NCBI GenBank assembly: GCA_963813435.1
Contig: CAWEYY010000003.1
Location: forward strand, 1,426,001 to 1,490,000
Source: AC-32 sp963813435
GTDB taxonomy: Bacteria > Actinomycetota > Thermoleophilia > Gaiellales > Gaiellaceae
Reading direction: 5' to 3'
DNA length: 64,000 nt
The stretch's first letter is position 1, and every line of letters begins with the position of its first letter. Below are positions 31,662 to 40,370 of the stretch, in pieces. The translations under genes and the position numbers were made by a program. The notes under the pieces were generated by a model. It saw only the letters and a program-made list of their open reading frames with translations, was not told where the DNA came from and did no database searches.

Positions 31662-34055
31662 TTAGACATCCAGGTTCTTCACTTCGAGGGCGTTCTGCTC
31701 GATGAAGGCCCGGCGCGGCTCGACCTCGTCACCCATCAGACGCGAGAACCAGAGGTCAGCGGCGGCCGCGTCCTCGACGTCCACGCGGACGATCATCCGC
31801 TCGGCCGGGTCCATCGTCGTCTTCCAGAGCTCGGGCGCGTTCATCTCGCTCAGGCCCTTGAAGCGCGTGATCTGGATCCCGGTCTTGGCGAGCGAGAGCG
31901 CCGACTCGCGCAGGCCCTCGAACGTGAGCGCGTATTCCGACTCCTTGCCGAGGGTCACCGCGAACGGGGGCAGGCCGCCGACGATCTCGGCCAGCCGCGC
32001 GTGCGCCTTGCGCACGTGCTCGTAGATCGGCGAGCCGAGCAGCTCCCCGGGCACGACCACGTTCATGGTCGCGTTCGTGCCGAGCTCGATGACCTGGACG
32101 AGCAGCGAGTCGCCGTCGGCGCTCGCCTCGAGCCCGAAGCCGTTCTGGTCGGCCTTCGCGATCGCACTGGCGGCGTCCTTGGGCGAGGCGGCCTCGGTCT
32201 CGACGAGCCCGTGCCGGAGGACGAAGTCCGAGGCCTGCGGCCCGAAGTCCGAGCGCAGCCGGGCAACCCACCCGAGGTACTCGCTGAGTGCGCTCCCGAA
32301 GCGCCGATAGCGGTGCTCGGTCAGCTTGATCGGGGTCCCGTCGCGCGACGTGATCTCGAGCGAGCCGAACCGCTCGCGGACCAGCAGCTCCTCAAGCTGC
32401 GAGTCCTTCTCGAGGTAGCTCTGCTGGTTGCCGAAGCGCGCCAGGTAGAGCGGCGGCACCGCGATGAACACGTGCCCGCGGTCGAACAGCTCCTGCATGT
32501 GCCGGTAGAGGAACGTGAGCACGAGCGTGCGGATGTGCGCTCCGTCCACGTCGGCGTCGGTCATGACGATGATCCGGTGGTAGCGGAGCTTCGAGATGTC
32601 GAACTCGTCGCCGATCCCCGTGCCGATCACCTGCACGAGCAGCTGGATCTCGGTGTTCGAGAGCACCTTGTCGATCCGGTTCTTCTCGGAGTTGATGATC
32701 TTCCCGCGCAGCGGGAGGATCGCCTGGTTCGACTTGTCCCGCGCCTCCTTGGCGGCGCCGCCGGCCGAGTTGCCCTCGACGATGAACATCTCGGCGAGCT
32801 CCGGGTCGCGGACCTGGCAGTCGGCGAACTTCTTCGCGATGTCCCCGCCGAAGGCACCCTTGCGCCGGGTCAGGTCACGCGCCTTGCGCGCTGCCTGCCG
32901 CGCTCGCGACGCAGCGATCGCCTTCTGGATGATCTGCTTCGCGTCGGTCGGGTTCTCCTCGAGGAACTCGGCCAGCTTCGCGTTGACGGCCTGCTCGACG
33001 AAACCCTTCACCCACGGGTTTCCGAGCTTCGTCTTCGTCTGACCCTCGAACTGCGGCTCCTGGAGCTTGACCGAGAGCACCGCGGCGAGCCCCTCGCGCG
33101 CGTCCTCGCCCTCGAGGTTGTCCTCCTTCTCCTTCAGCAGGCCGAGCTCCCGTGCGAAGCGGTTGATCGTGCGGGTCAGCGCCGCGTTGAACCCGGAGAG
33201 GTGCGAGCCGCCCTCGTGCGTGTTGATGTTGTTTGCGAACGTGTAGAGCGAGTCCTGGTATGACGAGTTCCACTGCATCGCGACCTCGACGGCGCCCTGC
33301 TCGCCCTCGCTGGAGAAGTACGCGATCCGCTTGTGCACCGGGTCCTTCGCGGAGTTGACGTGCATCACGAAGTCCTTGATCCCGCCCTCGAAGTGGAACT
33401 CGGCGCTCTCGCCGCCGGCCCGCTCGTCCTTGAGGATGATCCGCAGGCCCTTGGTCAGGAACGCGGTCTCGCGGAGACGCTGGCTCAGCGTCTCGTAGGA
33501 CCACTCGACCTCCTCGAAGATCTCCTCGCCGTCGGCCAGGAATGTGATCGTCGTGCCTGTCTCCTTCGACGTGCCGACCTCCTCGAGCTCCGAGGTCGGC
33601 TCGCCGCGCGCGAACGTCTGGCGGTAGGTCTTCCCGTTGCGCCTCACTTCCGCGATGAGCCACTCGGAGAGCGCGTTCACGACCGAGATGCCGACGCCGT
33701 GGAGACCCCCGGAGACCTTGTACGCGGCCTGTTCGCCGCCGAACTTGCCACCTGCGTGGAGCTTCGTCAGCACGACCGTCAGGGCGGACATGCCCTGGTC
33801 GGCCATCTCGTCGACGGGGATCCCCGAGCCGTTGTCGGTCACGGTCACCGAGTTGTCCGGATGGATGGTCAGCTCGATCGTGTCGGCGCGCCCGGCGAGG
33901 GCCTCGTCGACCGCGTTATCGACCACCTCGAAGACGAGCTGGTGAAGCCCGCGGATACCCGTAGACCCGATGTACATGCCGGGCCGCAGCCGCACCGGCT
34001 CGAGACCCTCGAGAACGGAGATGTCTTTGGCGGTATAGGAAGCTTTAGTTGACAA
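31662..34055 (-). CDS. gyrB: DNA gyrase subunit B (long form)
   Basis: A 797-residue ATPase subunit. The GHKL ATPase has VVDNAVDEALAG, TVTDNGSGIPVDE and GGLHGVGISVVNALS. The TOPRIM has EGNSAGGAAKEARD and MTDADVDGAHIRTL. A region of about 165 residues follows YLARFGNQQSYLEKD before the closing TTMDPAERMIVRVDV, like the E. coli-type insertion. TTG 34055 (LSTKASYTAKDISVLEGLEPV) is the only in-frame initiator near the domain. An ATG with AGGAG at 34077 reads out of frame into it across a T6 run. It lies directly downstream of the DciA gene. Confidence 0.94.
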   Translation of the reverse strand: MSTKASYTAKDISVLEGLEPVRLRPGMYIGSTGIRGLHQLVFEVVDNAVDEALAGRADTIELTIHPDNSVTVTDNGSGIPVDEMADQGMSALTVVLTKLHAGGKFGGEQAAYKVSGGLHGVGISVVNALSEWLIAEVRRNGKTYRQTFARGEPTSELEEVGTSKETGTTITFLADGEEIFEEVEWSYETLSQRLRETAFLTKGLRIILKDERAGGESAEFHFEGGIKDFVMHVNSAKDPVHKRIAYFSSEGEQGAVEVAMQWNSSYQDSLYTFANNINTHEGGSHLSGFNAALTRTINRFARELGLLKEKEDNLEGEDAREGLAAVLSVKLQEPQFEGQTKTKLGNPWVKGFVEQAVNAKLAEFLEENPTDAKQIIQKAIAASRARQAARKARDLTRRKGAFGGDIAKKFADCQVRDPELAEMFIVEGNSAGGAAKEARDKSNQAILPLRGKIINSEKNRIDKVLSNTEIQLLVQVIGTGIGDEFDISKLRYHRIIVMTDADVDGAHIRTLVLTFLYRHMQELFDRGHVFIAVPPLYLARFGNQQSYLEKDSQLEELLVRERFGSLEITSRDGTPIKLTEHRYRRFGSALSEYLGWVARLRSDFGPQASDFVLRHGLVETEAASPKDAASAIAKADQNGFGLEASADGDSLLVQVIELGTNATMNVVVPGELLGSPIYEHVRKAHARLAEIVGGLPPFAVTLGKESEYALTFEGLRESALSLAKTGIQITRFKGLSEMNAPELWKTTMDPAERMIVRVDVEDAAAADLWFSRLMGDEVEPRRAFIEQNALEVKNLDV

Positions 34056-34098
34056 AAAATCCCTGCAAGTGGTGCATTTCTTAGTTACTCCTAGTCTA

Positions 34099-34560
34099 TC
34101 AGACCGAGCGGCCGTAACCGACCCTCGCGAGGCTGGCTCGCGCAGCTTTTTCCACTGTTTTGCGAAGTTCCTCCGAGTCGATCTCGGCGGCCCACGAGCG
34201 GGCCTCACGCGCCTGCTCCGGGGTGGGCTCGGCGAGAGGCGTCTTCGGGACCTCGGAGACAACCGGCGAGAGCTCGGGCAACGGCCCCGGAGCGAACTTG
34301 AGACGGGTCGGGCCGGACTCTGCGAGCGCCTCCTGAAGGCGCGGGAGGATCTCGCTCTCGAGGTGCCCGAGCTCGAAGGCCCAGGCGGACGAGCTGGTCG
34401 AGACGAGCAGCGTCCCGTCGCGCGCGAAGCGCGCCGGCCACGCGTTTGCGGCGACCTGCTCTCCGACGACGCCGGGCCATGCGGCGACGAGGTCGGTCAT
34501 CGCCCCGGCCGTCCCGAACCGGCCGAGCTCCCGCCTGACGGTCTTGCCGATCTTCTCCAT
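34099..34560 (-). CDS. DUF721/DciA-like protein
   Basis: A 153-residue protein of the DUF721 family. The core is WPGVVGEQVAANAWPARFAR, followed by VSTSSSAWAFELGHLESEIL (about 28-72), with a Pro-rich linker and a charged C-terminal tail. In other bacteria DUF721/DciA helps load the replicative helicase, which suits its place between recF and gyrB. ATG 34560 overlaps the recF stop as TGATG. The short helical tail is variable in the family. Confidence 0.88.
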   Translation of the reverse strand: MEKIGKTVRRELGRFGTAGAMTDLVAAWPGVVGEQVAANAWPARFARDGTLLVSTSSSAWAFELGHLESEILPRLQEALAESGPTRLKFAPGPLPELSPVVSEVPKTPLAEPTPEQAREARSWAAEIDSEELRKTVEKAARASLARVGYGRSV

Positions 34561-35636
34561 CACGCGGCCTCCGCCTTGCTGACGCCGCCCCGGCCCTGGG
34601 TGACCTCGATCGTCTGGGCAGGATCGCCGGGCAGCGCGTTCCTGCTCGCGCTCGTGACGAGCGCCTGTCCCGAGACGCGCAGCCGGTCGGCCAGGATCCG
34701 CCGCCGGGTCGGGTCGAGCTCGGAGAGAACGTCGTCGAGCAGCAGAAGCGGCGGCACTCCCCGGCGCTCGGCCAGGAGCTCCGCCTCGCCGAGGAGGAGC
34801 GCGAGCACGGCCAGGCGCTGCTCGCCCTGCGAGCCGAACGCCCGGAGGTCGCGGCCGGCCGCGAGGACGCCCACGTCGTCGAGGTGCGGGCCGAGGCCCG
34901 TCGTCCCCCGCTCGAGGTCGCGGTCGGTGCGGGCCTCGAGGTCTTCGGCGGTCGGAGGCTCCGCCGCATAGGCGAGCTCGCCCTCGGGCAGGCCGAGCTC
35001 CTCCGCACGCTCGCGGAACCGCGGCTGGAGGTGCGCCAGGACATCCGCGCGGGCTTCGACAAGCGCGGTCCCCAAAGCGGCGACCTGCTCGTTCCACGGC
35101 GCGAGCGCGTCTCGTGACGACAGGCCCTGAGCCACGCGCCGAAGCGCGGCGTTCCGCTGGCCGATGGCGGCGCCGTACTCGGCGGGCAGCCCTGCGCGGG
35201 CAGGCGAGAGGCGGCCGAGCACCCGATCGAAGTAGGCGCGGCGAGCGGCAGGCCCTCCCTTCACGACGACGAGCCGATCGGGAGTGAAGACGAGCGTCGC
35301 CACCTCGCCCCTGAGCAGCTCGGCGGCCCGCAGCCTCGCGCCGTTCAGGCTCGCCCTCTTGCCGGACCCGAGCTCGAGCGTCACCTCGAGCTCGACGGGC
35401 CTCCCGGCCCGGTCGCCGCGGAGGGCGATCCGCGCGGCGTCGCGGCCGAACCGCACGAGCTGCGCATCCGCCCGCGTCCGCGGCGAAAAGCCCTGCGTTC
35501 CGACGTGCAGCGACTCGAGCAGGTTCGTCTTGCCGGCGCCGTTCGGCCCGGTCACGAGCACGAGCCCCGGCTCGAGGCCCAGGTCGAGCCCCGCGTAGGA
35601 CCGGAAGTCCCGGAGAGAAACCGCGGTGACGATCAG
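34560..35636 (-). CDS. recF: DNA replication and repair protein RecF, probable CTG start
   Basis: A 358-residue SMC-like ATPase that helps load RecA at gaps. It has Walker A VTGPNGAGKTNLLESL, the signature-like FGSQGEQRLAVLALLL and Walker B LLLLDDVLSELDPTR. The first ATG/GTG/TTG in frame (GTG 35561) would begin at Walker A and lose the first strand. CTG 35636 directly follows the in-frame dnaN stop TAG and restores LIVTAVSLRDFRSY, the usual N-terminus. Gene order dnaN-recF is conserved in bacteria. Confidence 0.93.
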   Translation of the reverse strand: MIVTAVSLRDFRSYAGLDLGLEPGLVLVTGPNGAGKTNLLESLHVGTQGFSPRTRADAQLVRFGRDAARIALRGDRAGRPVELEVTLELGSGKRASLNGARLRAAELLRGEVATLVFTPDRLVVVKGGPAARRAYFDRVLGRLSPARAGLPAEYGAAIGQRNAALRRVAQGLSSRDALAPWNEQVAALGTALVEARADVLAHLQPRFRERAEELGLPEGELAYAAEPPTAEDLEARTDRDLERGTTGLGPHLDDVGVLAAGRDLRAFGSQGEQRLAVLALLLGEAELLAERRGVPPLLLLDDVLSELDPTRRRILADRLRVSGQALVTSASRNALPGDPAQTIEVTQGRGGVSKAEAA

Positions 35637-36770
35637 CTACCCGGCGAGCCGGATCGGCATGATCAGGTACAGGAAGTCGTCGCTCTCGCCCTCGAGCACG
35701 GCCGGGCGAAGCGGGCTGATCAGCTTCACGCGAACCTGGTCGCCGACGATCGACTCGACGCCGTCCCGGAGGAACTCCGCGTTGAAGCCGATCTCGAGCG
35801 GATCGGCCGTGAACGCGGCCGGAAGGGACTCGCGAGCCTCGCCCACGTCCTGCGTCTGGGCGGAGACCGTCAGCTCGCCGTCGGCGAAGCGCAGCCGCAG
35901 CGGCGAGTTTCGCTGCGCCATCACCGCCACGCGGCGAACCACGTCGAGCAGCTCGTCGCGGCCGAGCGCGACCTCGTGCTCGAACTCGTCAGGCACGAGC
36001 TGCTTGACGTTCGGGAACTGGCCGTCGATGCGGCGCGTCGTGAGCCACGCGTCGGCGGTCCCGAACACGACCTGGTTCTCGTGAACACCGAGCGAGAGCT
36101 TCTCGCCCTCGGGAGCGATCCGCGTGAGCTCGGCGAGCGCGCGGGCCGGCACGATCGCCTCGAGCTCGGGGATCGAGCCCTCGAGCGCGGTCTCCTTCAT
36201 CGACAGGCGGTAGGAGTCCGTCGCGGCCATCACGAGCCGACCGGGCTCGAACTGGACGAGCACACCTGTGAGCACTGGCCGCGACTCGTCTCGCGACGCC
36301 GAGCGGCTGACGCGGGCAATCGTCTCGAGCATCGTGTGGCGGTCGACCTCGTGCAGCTCGATCCCGTCCGTCGAGGGCAGCCGCGGGAAGTCCTCGGCGT
36401 TGTAGGTGTGCAGGCGGTAGCTCGCGGTGCCACACGTGATCTCGCAGACGGCTTCTTCGAGCTTGTGTTCGATCGAGACCTCCGACTCCGGCAGCAGCCG
36501 CGCGAGCTCGAGCAGCAGCCGTCCGGGCACGACCACCGACCCGTCGGCGTCGGTCTTCGCCTCGATCTGCGTCCGCAGCGAGACCTCCATGTCCGTTGCG
36601 GCCAGGCGCAGCTTTCCCTCGCTCGCCTCAAGCAGGATCCCGGCCAGGATCTGCACCGAGCTCCTCGTGGAGACCCCGCGCGAGACTAGGCCGAGCGCGT
36701 GCAGCATCTCGTCACGCGAGCAGGTTGCCTTGAGAGTCCCCTGGGCGATCACCGTGTCTGCTTCGATCAT
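35637..36770 (-). CDS. dnaN: DNA polymerase III beta sliding clamp
   Basis: A 377-residue ring-forming processivity clamp with three repeated domains. Recognisable blocks are LHTYNAEDFPRLP, SRPVLTGVLVQFEPG, TDSYRLSM and the C-terminal YLIMPIRLAG, the protein-binding groove end. Length is normal. ATG 36770 follows the 154-base gap after dnaA, which holds DnaA-box-like sites. The TAG stop abuts the apparent CTG start of recF. Confidence 0.97.
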   Translation of the reverse strand: MIEADTVIAQGTLKATCSRDEMLHALGLVSRGVSTRSSVQILAGILLEASEGKLRLAATDMEVSLRTQIEAKTDADGSVVVPGRLLLELARLLPESEVSIEHKLEEAVCEITCGTASYRLHTYNAEDFPRLPSTDGIELHEVDRHTMLETIARVSRSASRDESRPVLTGVLVQFEPGRLVMAATDSYRLSMKETALEGSIPELEAIVPARALAELTRIAPEGEKLSLGVHENQVVFGTADAWLTTRRIDGQFPNVKQLVPDEFEHEVALGRDELLDVVRRVAVMAQRNSPLRLRFADGELTVSAQTQDVGEARESLPAAFTADPLEIGFNAEFLRDGVESIVGDQVRVKLISPLRPAVLEGESDDFLYLIMPIRLAG

Positions 36771-36924
36771 CTATGAAATTCCTTTGTTGTAGTCATAGAG
36801 AGTGTGGAGACTGGGGATGACGCGCTCGGGCGGCTTGGGAGCGCCACTTTTGCTGTGAGGCCAGGCTGGGGAGAAACACGGGTTGTCGACAGGTCGCCGG
36901 CGTCGGACGGGTTAATCCACATTT
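36771..36924. other. dnaA-dnaN intergenic region, candidate part of oriC
   Basis: The 154-base gap contains an AT-rich stretch at 36772-36802 beside the dnaN start. It has three DnaA-box-like sites: GTCTCCACA (minus strand, 36803-36811), TTGTCGACA (36883-36891) and TAATCCACA (36913-36921). In many actinobacteria oriC lies between dnaA and dnaN. Box count is modest, so the dnaA-rpmH gap must also be considered. Confidence 0.5.
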
Positions 36925-38271
36925 TCAGCGGGCCTGCTTGATGCGCGCGGTTAGCTCTTGCACAAGGTTGTACACATTGCGGTCCTCGCGGATCATGCGC
37001 GCGATCTTGGAGGTCGCGTGGATCACCGTCGTGTGGTCGCGGCCACCGAACTGTTTGCCAATCTTCGGCAGCGATGAGTCCGTCAGCTCGCGTGAGAGGT
37101 ACATCGCAACCTGGCGCGGGTAGACGATGTTCTGCGAACGCTTGTCGCCGCAGAGCTCGCCCAGCGAGAGCCCGAACCGCTCCGACACGAGCTCCTGGAT
37201 CCGCTCGATCGAGACCTGCGGGACCTCGCCCTGGGGGAAGACGTCGCGGAGGACGTCCTGTGCGAGGTCCTCGCTCATCGGCCGGCCCGTCAGCGACGAG
37301 AACGCGACGACGCGCGTGAGCGCGCCCTCCAGCTCGCGGATGTTGGACGAGATGCGCCCGGCGATGAACTCGAGCACCTTCGGGTCGGGGATGTGGATCC
37401 CGTCTGTCTTGACCTTCTTGCGGAGGATCGCGATCCGCGTCTCGAGATCGGGCGGCTGGATGTCGGTGATCAGGCCCCACTCGAACCGTGAGCGCAGCCG
37501 CTCCTCGAGCGTGGAGATCTCCCGCGGCGGCCGGTCCGACGAGATCACGAGCTGCCCTCCGGCCTCGTAGATCGAGTTGAACGTGTGGAAGAACTCCTCC
37601 TGGATCCGCTCCTTATGCTCGAAGAACTGGATGTCGTCGATCAGGAGCAGGTCGTAGGCGCGGTAGCGCTGCTTGAACCCCTCGATCCGCTTGTCGCGCA
37701 GCGCGTTGATGAAGTCGTTCATGAACGTCTCGCTCGTCACGTAGCGGACGGAGAGCTCGCCCTGGTGCTCGCCGACGTACTGCGCGATCGCCTGCAGGAG
37801 GTGCGTCTTGCCGAGCCCGGTGCCGCCGTAGATGAAGAGCGGGTTGTAGGCCTGGGCCGGCGCCTCGGCGACCGCGAGCGCGGCCGCGTGGGCGAAGCGA
37901 TTGGACGAGCCGATCACAAACGAGTCGAACGTGTACTTCGGGTTGAGCCCCATCCCCAGCACCTCGCGGCGCTGGGCCTCGACCTGCCCGACGGGCTCCT
38001 CCTCCTCGGATTGCGCGACCGCGAGCTGGACGCGCCGCTCCTTGCCGGTCGCGTCGCCGACCGCGGCTCGAATCAGGCCCAGGAAATGGCCCTCGATCCA
38101 GTCGCGCGTGAAGGCGTTCGGAACGGAGAGGACGAACTCGTCGTCGTTGAGATCGATCCCGTGAACGTGGTCGAACCACGTGCGGTACGTCGTCTCGTTG
38201 AGGGCGCCTTTGAGCCGACTAGATACCTCGCTCCACAGGCTTTCCGCAGTCAGCTCGATTGAGGACTCCAC
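36925..38271 (-). CDS. dnaA: Chromosomal replication initiator protein DnaA
   Basis: A 448-residue AAA+ initiator that binds DnaA boxes and opens oriC. Domain I is about 1-90. Walker A FIYGGTGLGKTHLLQAIA is near 150, Walker B LLLIDDIQF near 212 and the sensor region follows. The C-terminal DNA-binding domain IV has the signature IGKQFGGRDHTTVIHA (about 405-420). GTG 38271 was chosen because it gives the usual N-terminal ELTAESLWSEV. Domain II is short. Confidence 0.97.
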   Translation of the reverse strand: MESSIELTAESLWSEVSSRLKGALNETTYRTWFDHVHGIDLNDDEFVLSVPNAFTRDWIEGHFLGLIRAAVGDATGKERRVQLAVAQSEEEEPVGQVEAQRREVLGMGLNPKYTFDSFVIGSSNRFAHAAALAVAEAPAQAYNPLFIYGGTGLGKTHLLQAIAQYVGEHQGELSVRYVTSETFMNDFINALRDKRIEGFKQRYRAYDLLLIDDIQFFEHKERIQEEFFHTFNSIYEAGGQLVISSDRPPREISTLEERLRSRFEWGLITDIQPPDLETRIAILRKKVKTDGIHIPDPKVLEFIAGRISSNIRELEGALTRVVAFSSLTGRPMSEDLAQDVLRDVFPQGEVPQVSIERIQELVSERFGLSLGELCGDKRSQNIVYPRQVAMYLSRELTDSSLPKIGKQFGGRDHTTVIHATSKIARMIREDRNVYNLVQELTARIKQAR

Positions 38272-38620
38272 GCCGCCGGCAAGCTCCTTTTCGGGGTTCG
38301 GCGAAGCGTCCGAGCATAGCAGCGTGCAGGCCCTCGCTCAATGCGAACTTTTTGGCCCGTCCCGCCCGGCTTCGCGGGCGAAAAAGAGGCGGATTTGCAG
38401 GAGAAAAACCAACCTCCACACAGGTCTCCACAGGTGTGGACGGTCTTGTCGAAGAAGGCGACGCTTGCACCTCTCCGAGTGCCCTCTGTGCAGCATCTTC
38501 GCGTTCGCTTGTGGGTCCGAATCTCTGTGGAGAACCACCCCTTGCGGCTCCGTCTATACTGGCCCGAAGCCGCCTCAGCTCGGGCGGTTCTTCTTCATCT
38601 TCTTCGAACTCTGGACACTC
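38272..38620. other. dnaA-rpmH divergent region with DnaA-box cluster, candidate oriC
   Basis: This 349-base gap between divergent dnaA and rpmH has four DnaA-box-like 9-mers: ACCTCCACA (38412-38420), GTCTCCACA (38424-38432), CCGTCCACA (minus, 38435-38443) and TTCTCCACA (minus, 38526-38534). Three lie within 32 bases. A-rich runs flank them (38387-38410). Transcription diverges away from here on both sides over many genes, as at an origin. No gene was found in the gap. Confidence 0.55.
38555..38560 (+). promoter_or_regulatory. Possible -10 box of the rpmH promoter
   Basis: TATACT lies 61 bases before the rpmH start in a GC-rich context. No convincing -35 hexamer is found at 16-18 bases upstream, so the call rests on the -10 match alone. 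Confidence 0.35.
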
Positions 38621-38755
38621 GTGAAACGGACCTATCAGCCCAACGTGCGTCGGCGGAAGCGACGGCACGGCTTCCGCGCCCGCATGTCCTCCCGCGCCGG
38701 CCGGGCGATCCTCAAGCGCCGCCGCGCGAGGGGCCGCAAGCGCCTGTCAGCGTGA
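38621..38755 (+). CDS. rpmH: 50S ribosomal protein L34
   Basis: A 44-residue, strongly basic ribosomal protein. It begins KRTYQPNVRRRKRRHGFRAR and continues SSRAGRAILKRRRARGRKRL, the full family length. GTG 38621 is the start. It heads the rightward cluster and sits 22 bases before rnpA, the usual pairing. Confidence 0.97.
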   Translation: MKRTYQPNVRRRKRRHGFRARMSSRAGRAILKRRRARGRKRLSA

Positions 38756-38777
38756 AGCTGGAGCGCCAGCTGCGCGC

Positions 38778-39134
38778 GTGACCCGCCGCCACCGCCTCTC
38801 GCGTTCACGCGACTTCGACGCCGTCTATCGCCAGGGCCGGTCCGTCTCGACCCGGTTCCTCGTCCTCTACTGGTTCGCGCGTGAGGACGAGGCGGTAGCT
38901 GAGGAAGGCCCGCGCCTGGGCCTCGCGGTCCCGCGGGCGGTCGGCAACGCGGTCACCCGCAACCGGATCAAGCGCCGGCTGCGCGAGATCTTCCGCGCGC
39001 GCTCGTCCGAGCTCCCGCACGACAACGACTACGTGCTCGTCGTGCGGACCGGCCTTGCCGAGGCGGCCGAGACGCGCGGTTTCGACTGGCTGAGCGAGCG
39101 CGTGGACGAGATCCTCGAGAAGGCCTCCGCGTGA
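38778..39134 (+). CDS. rnpA: Ribonuclease P protein component
   Basis: A 118-residue basic protein that assists the RNase P RNA in 5'-end maturation of tRNA. RLSRSRDFDAVYRQGRS at the start and the RNR motif NAVTRNRIKRRLREIFR (about 57-73) are diagnostic. GTG 38778 is the start. The stop is directly followed by a two-hairpin repeat element. Confidence 0.96.
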   Translation: MTRRHRLSRSRDFDAVYRQGRSVSTRFLVLYWFAREDEAVAEEGPRLGLAVPRAVGNAVTRNRIKRRLREIFRARSSELPHDNDYVLVVRTGLAEAAETRGFDWLSERVDEILEKASA

Positions 39135-39199
39135 GACGCCGCTTGCGGTGTCGATCTCAGGCTGCTCGGGCTATGCCCGTGCAGCCGTCTGCACTGACC
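39135..39199 (+). repeat. Dispersed two-hairpin intergenic element, copy between rnpA and yidD
   Basis: Hairpin 1 GACGCCGC-TT-GCGGTGTC (39135-39152) differs from the copy at 25239 by changes on both arms that keep pairing. The linker ATCTCA is followed by hairpin 2, GGCTGC...GCAGCC with the inner CGGGC-tat-GCCCG (39161-39186), then GTCTGCACTGACC. It begins at the rnpA stop codon. Confidence 0.8.
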
Positions 39200-39231
39200 G
39201 GTCGACACGCTCGCCGCCAGGCGGTTGCCGC

Positions 39232-39483
39232 GTGATCGCCGCCGTCACCCGCGTTCCGGCGCTCGTCGGCATGGGCCTGATCCACCTCTACCGGAAGACG
39301 CTCGGCGTGTTCTGGGGAGGAAACTGCAAGTACCACCCGACCTGCTCGCAGTACGCACTTGACGCCGTGCGCGAGCTCGGGCTGATCCGGGGGTCGGTGC
39401 TCGCGGGCTGGCGGCTGTTGCGCTGCAACCCGTGGAGCCGCGGCGGCGTCGACTACGCGCACGACCAGAGGCTGTTCCGATGA
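39232..39483 (+). CDS. yidD: Membrane protein insertion efficiency factor YidD
   Basis: An 83-residue small protein with the family hallmarks YRKTLGVFWGGNCKYHPTCS, QYALDAVRELG and the closing RLLRCNPWSRGGVDYAHD. It is a helper of YidC in inserting membrane proteins. GTG 39232 was chosen because upstream sequence belongs to the repeat element. The stop overlaps the yidC start as ATGA. Confidence 0.95.
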   Translation: MIAAVTRVPALVGMGLIHLYRKTLGVFWGGNCKYHPTCSQYALDAVRELGLIRGSVLAGWRLLRCNPWSRGGVDYAHDQRLFR

Positions 39484-40370
39484 TCGCGCTGCTCCTCGCG
39501 TCCTCGAACCCGCTTCATCCGCTCGAGGAGCTCCTTCGCCACGTCCTCGACTGGCTCCACCTCAACGCGGGGTTCACCTGGGCCTGGTCGATCGTCGTCC
39601 TGACGCTGATCGTCCGCATCCTGCTCGTGCCGCTGACCGTCAAGCAAATCCACTCGATGCAGAACCTTCAGCTGCACGCGCCGGAGATGAAGGAGATCCA
39701 GAAGAAGTACAAGGCCGACAAGAAGCGCCAGCAGGAAGAGCTGATGAAGTTCTATCGCGAGAACAACATCAACCCGGCTGCCTCGTGCCTGCCGATGCTG
39801 GCCCAGCTCCCGGTCTTCTTCGCGCTCTATCTCGTGCTGCGCGGCTTCTCGAAACACCCGCCCTGTCCGGGCCACGAAACCAACCCGAACTTCTGCGTTG
39901 CGAACGGCGACTTCTCCTGGCTGCACAACTTCGTGCCGAACATCGCCGCGCACGTGAACGCGCACTGGTCCGGGTACGTGTTGCTCGTCGTCTACGTGGG
40001 CAGCCAGCTCGCCTCGACGTTCCTGATGTCCGCGACGATGGACAAGACCCAGCGGACGATCTTCCTGGTCATGCCCGTGGGCTTCGTCTTCTTCCTGCTC
40101 AACTTCCCGACCGGCCTGCTGATCTACTGGGTCACGACGAACCTGTGGACGGTCGGCCAGGGCATGATCACTCGCAGGCTGGTGCCCAAGCCGCAACCGC
40201 CGGCGAAACGCTCATCGCGCACGCCGCCGAAGGAGGAGGAGCCACCCCGGGACGCCGAACCCGAGACCGACGGAGCGGGAGATACTGCCCCGGTGCCCGC
40301 CTCGCCGGCCGCTCCTTCAGGGCCTCCGAAGCGTGTCCGCAGGAAGAAGAAGGGCAAGGCCCGCAGATGA
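39480..40370 (+). CDS. yidC: Membrane protein insertase YidC
   Basis: A 296-residue five-helix insertase of the Gram-positive length. TWAWSIVVLTLIVRILLVPL places the conserved Arg in the hydrophilic groove; the cytoplasmic loop is MKEIQKKYKADKKRQQEEL. The last helices include FLLNFPTGLLIYWVTTNLWT. The C-terminal tail is Pro-rich and ends very basic (RVRRKKKGKARR), fitting ribosome contact. It overlaps yidD and jag by 4 bases each. Confidence 0.96.
   Translation: MIALLLASSNPLHPLEELLRHVLDWLHLNAGFTWAWSIVVLTLIVRILLVPLTVKQIHSMQNLQLHAPEMKEIQKKYKADKKRQQEELMKFYRENNINPAASCLPMLAQLPVFFALYLVLRGFSKHPPCPGHETNPNFCVANGDFSWLHNFVPNIAAHVNAHWSGYVLLVVYVGSQLASTFLMSATMDKTQRTIFLVMPVGFVFFLLNFPTGLLIYWVTTNLWTVGQGMITRRLVPKPQPPAKRSSRTPPKEEEPPRDAEPETDGAGDTAPVPASPAAPSGPPKRVRRKKKGKARR

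Noticed and set aside
39148..39231. Upstream extension of yidD
   Set aside because: The sequence is the two-hairpin repeat; GTG 39232 fits the family start.
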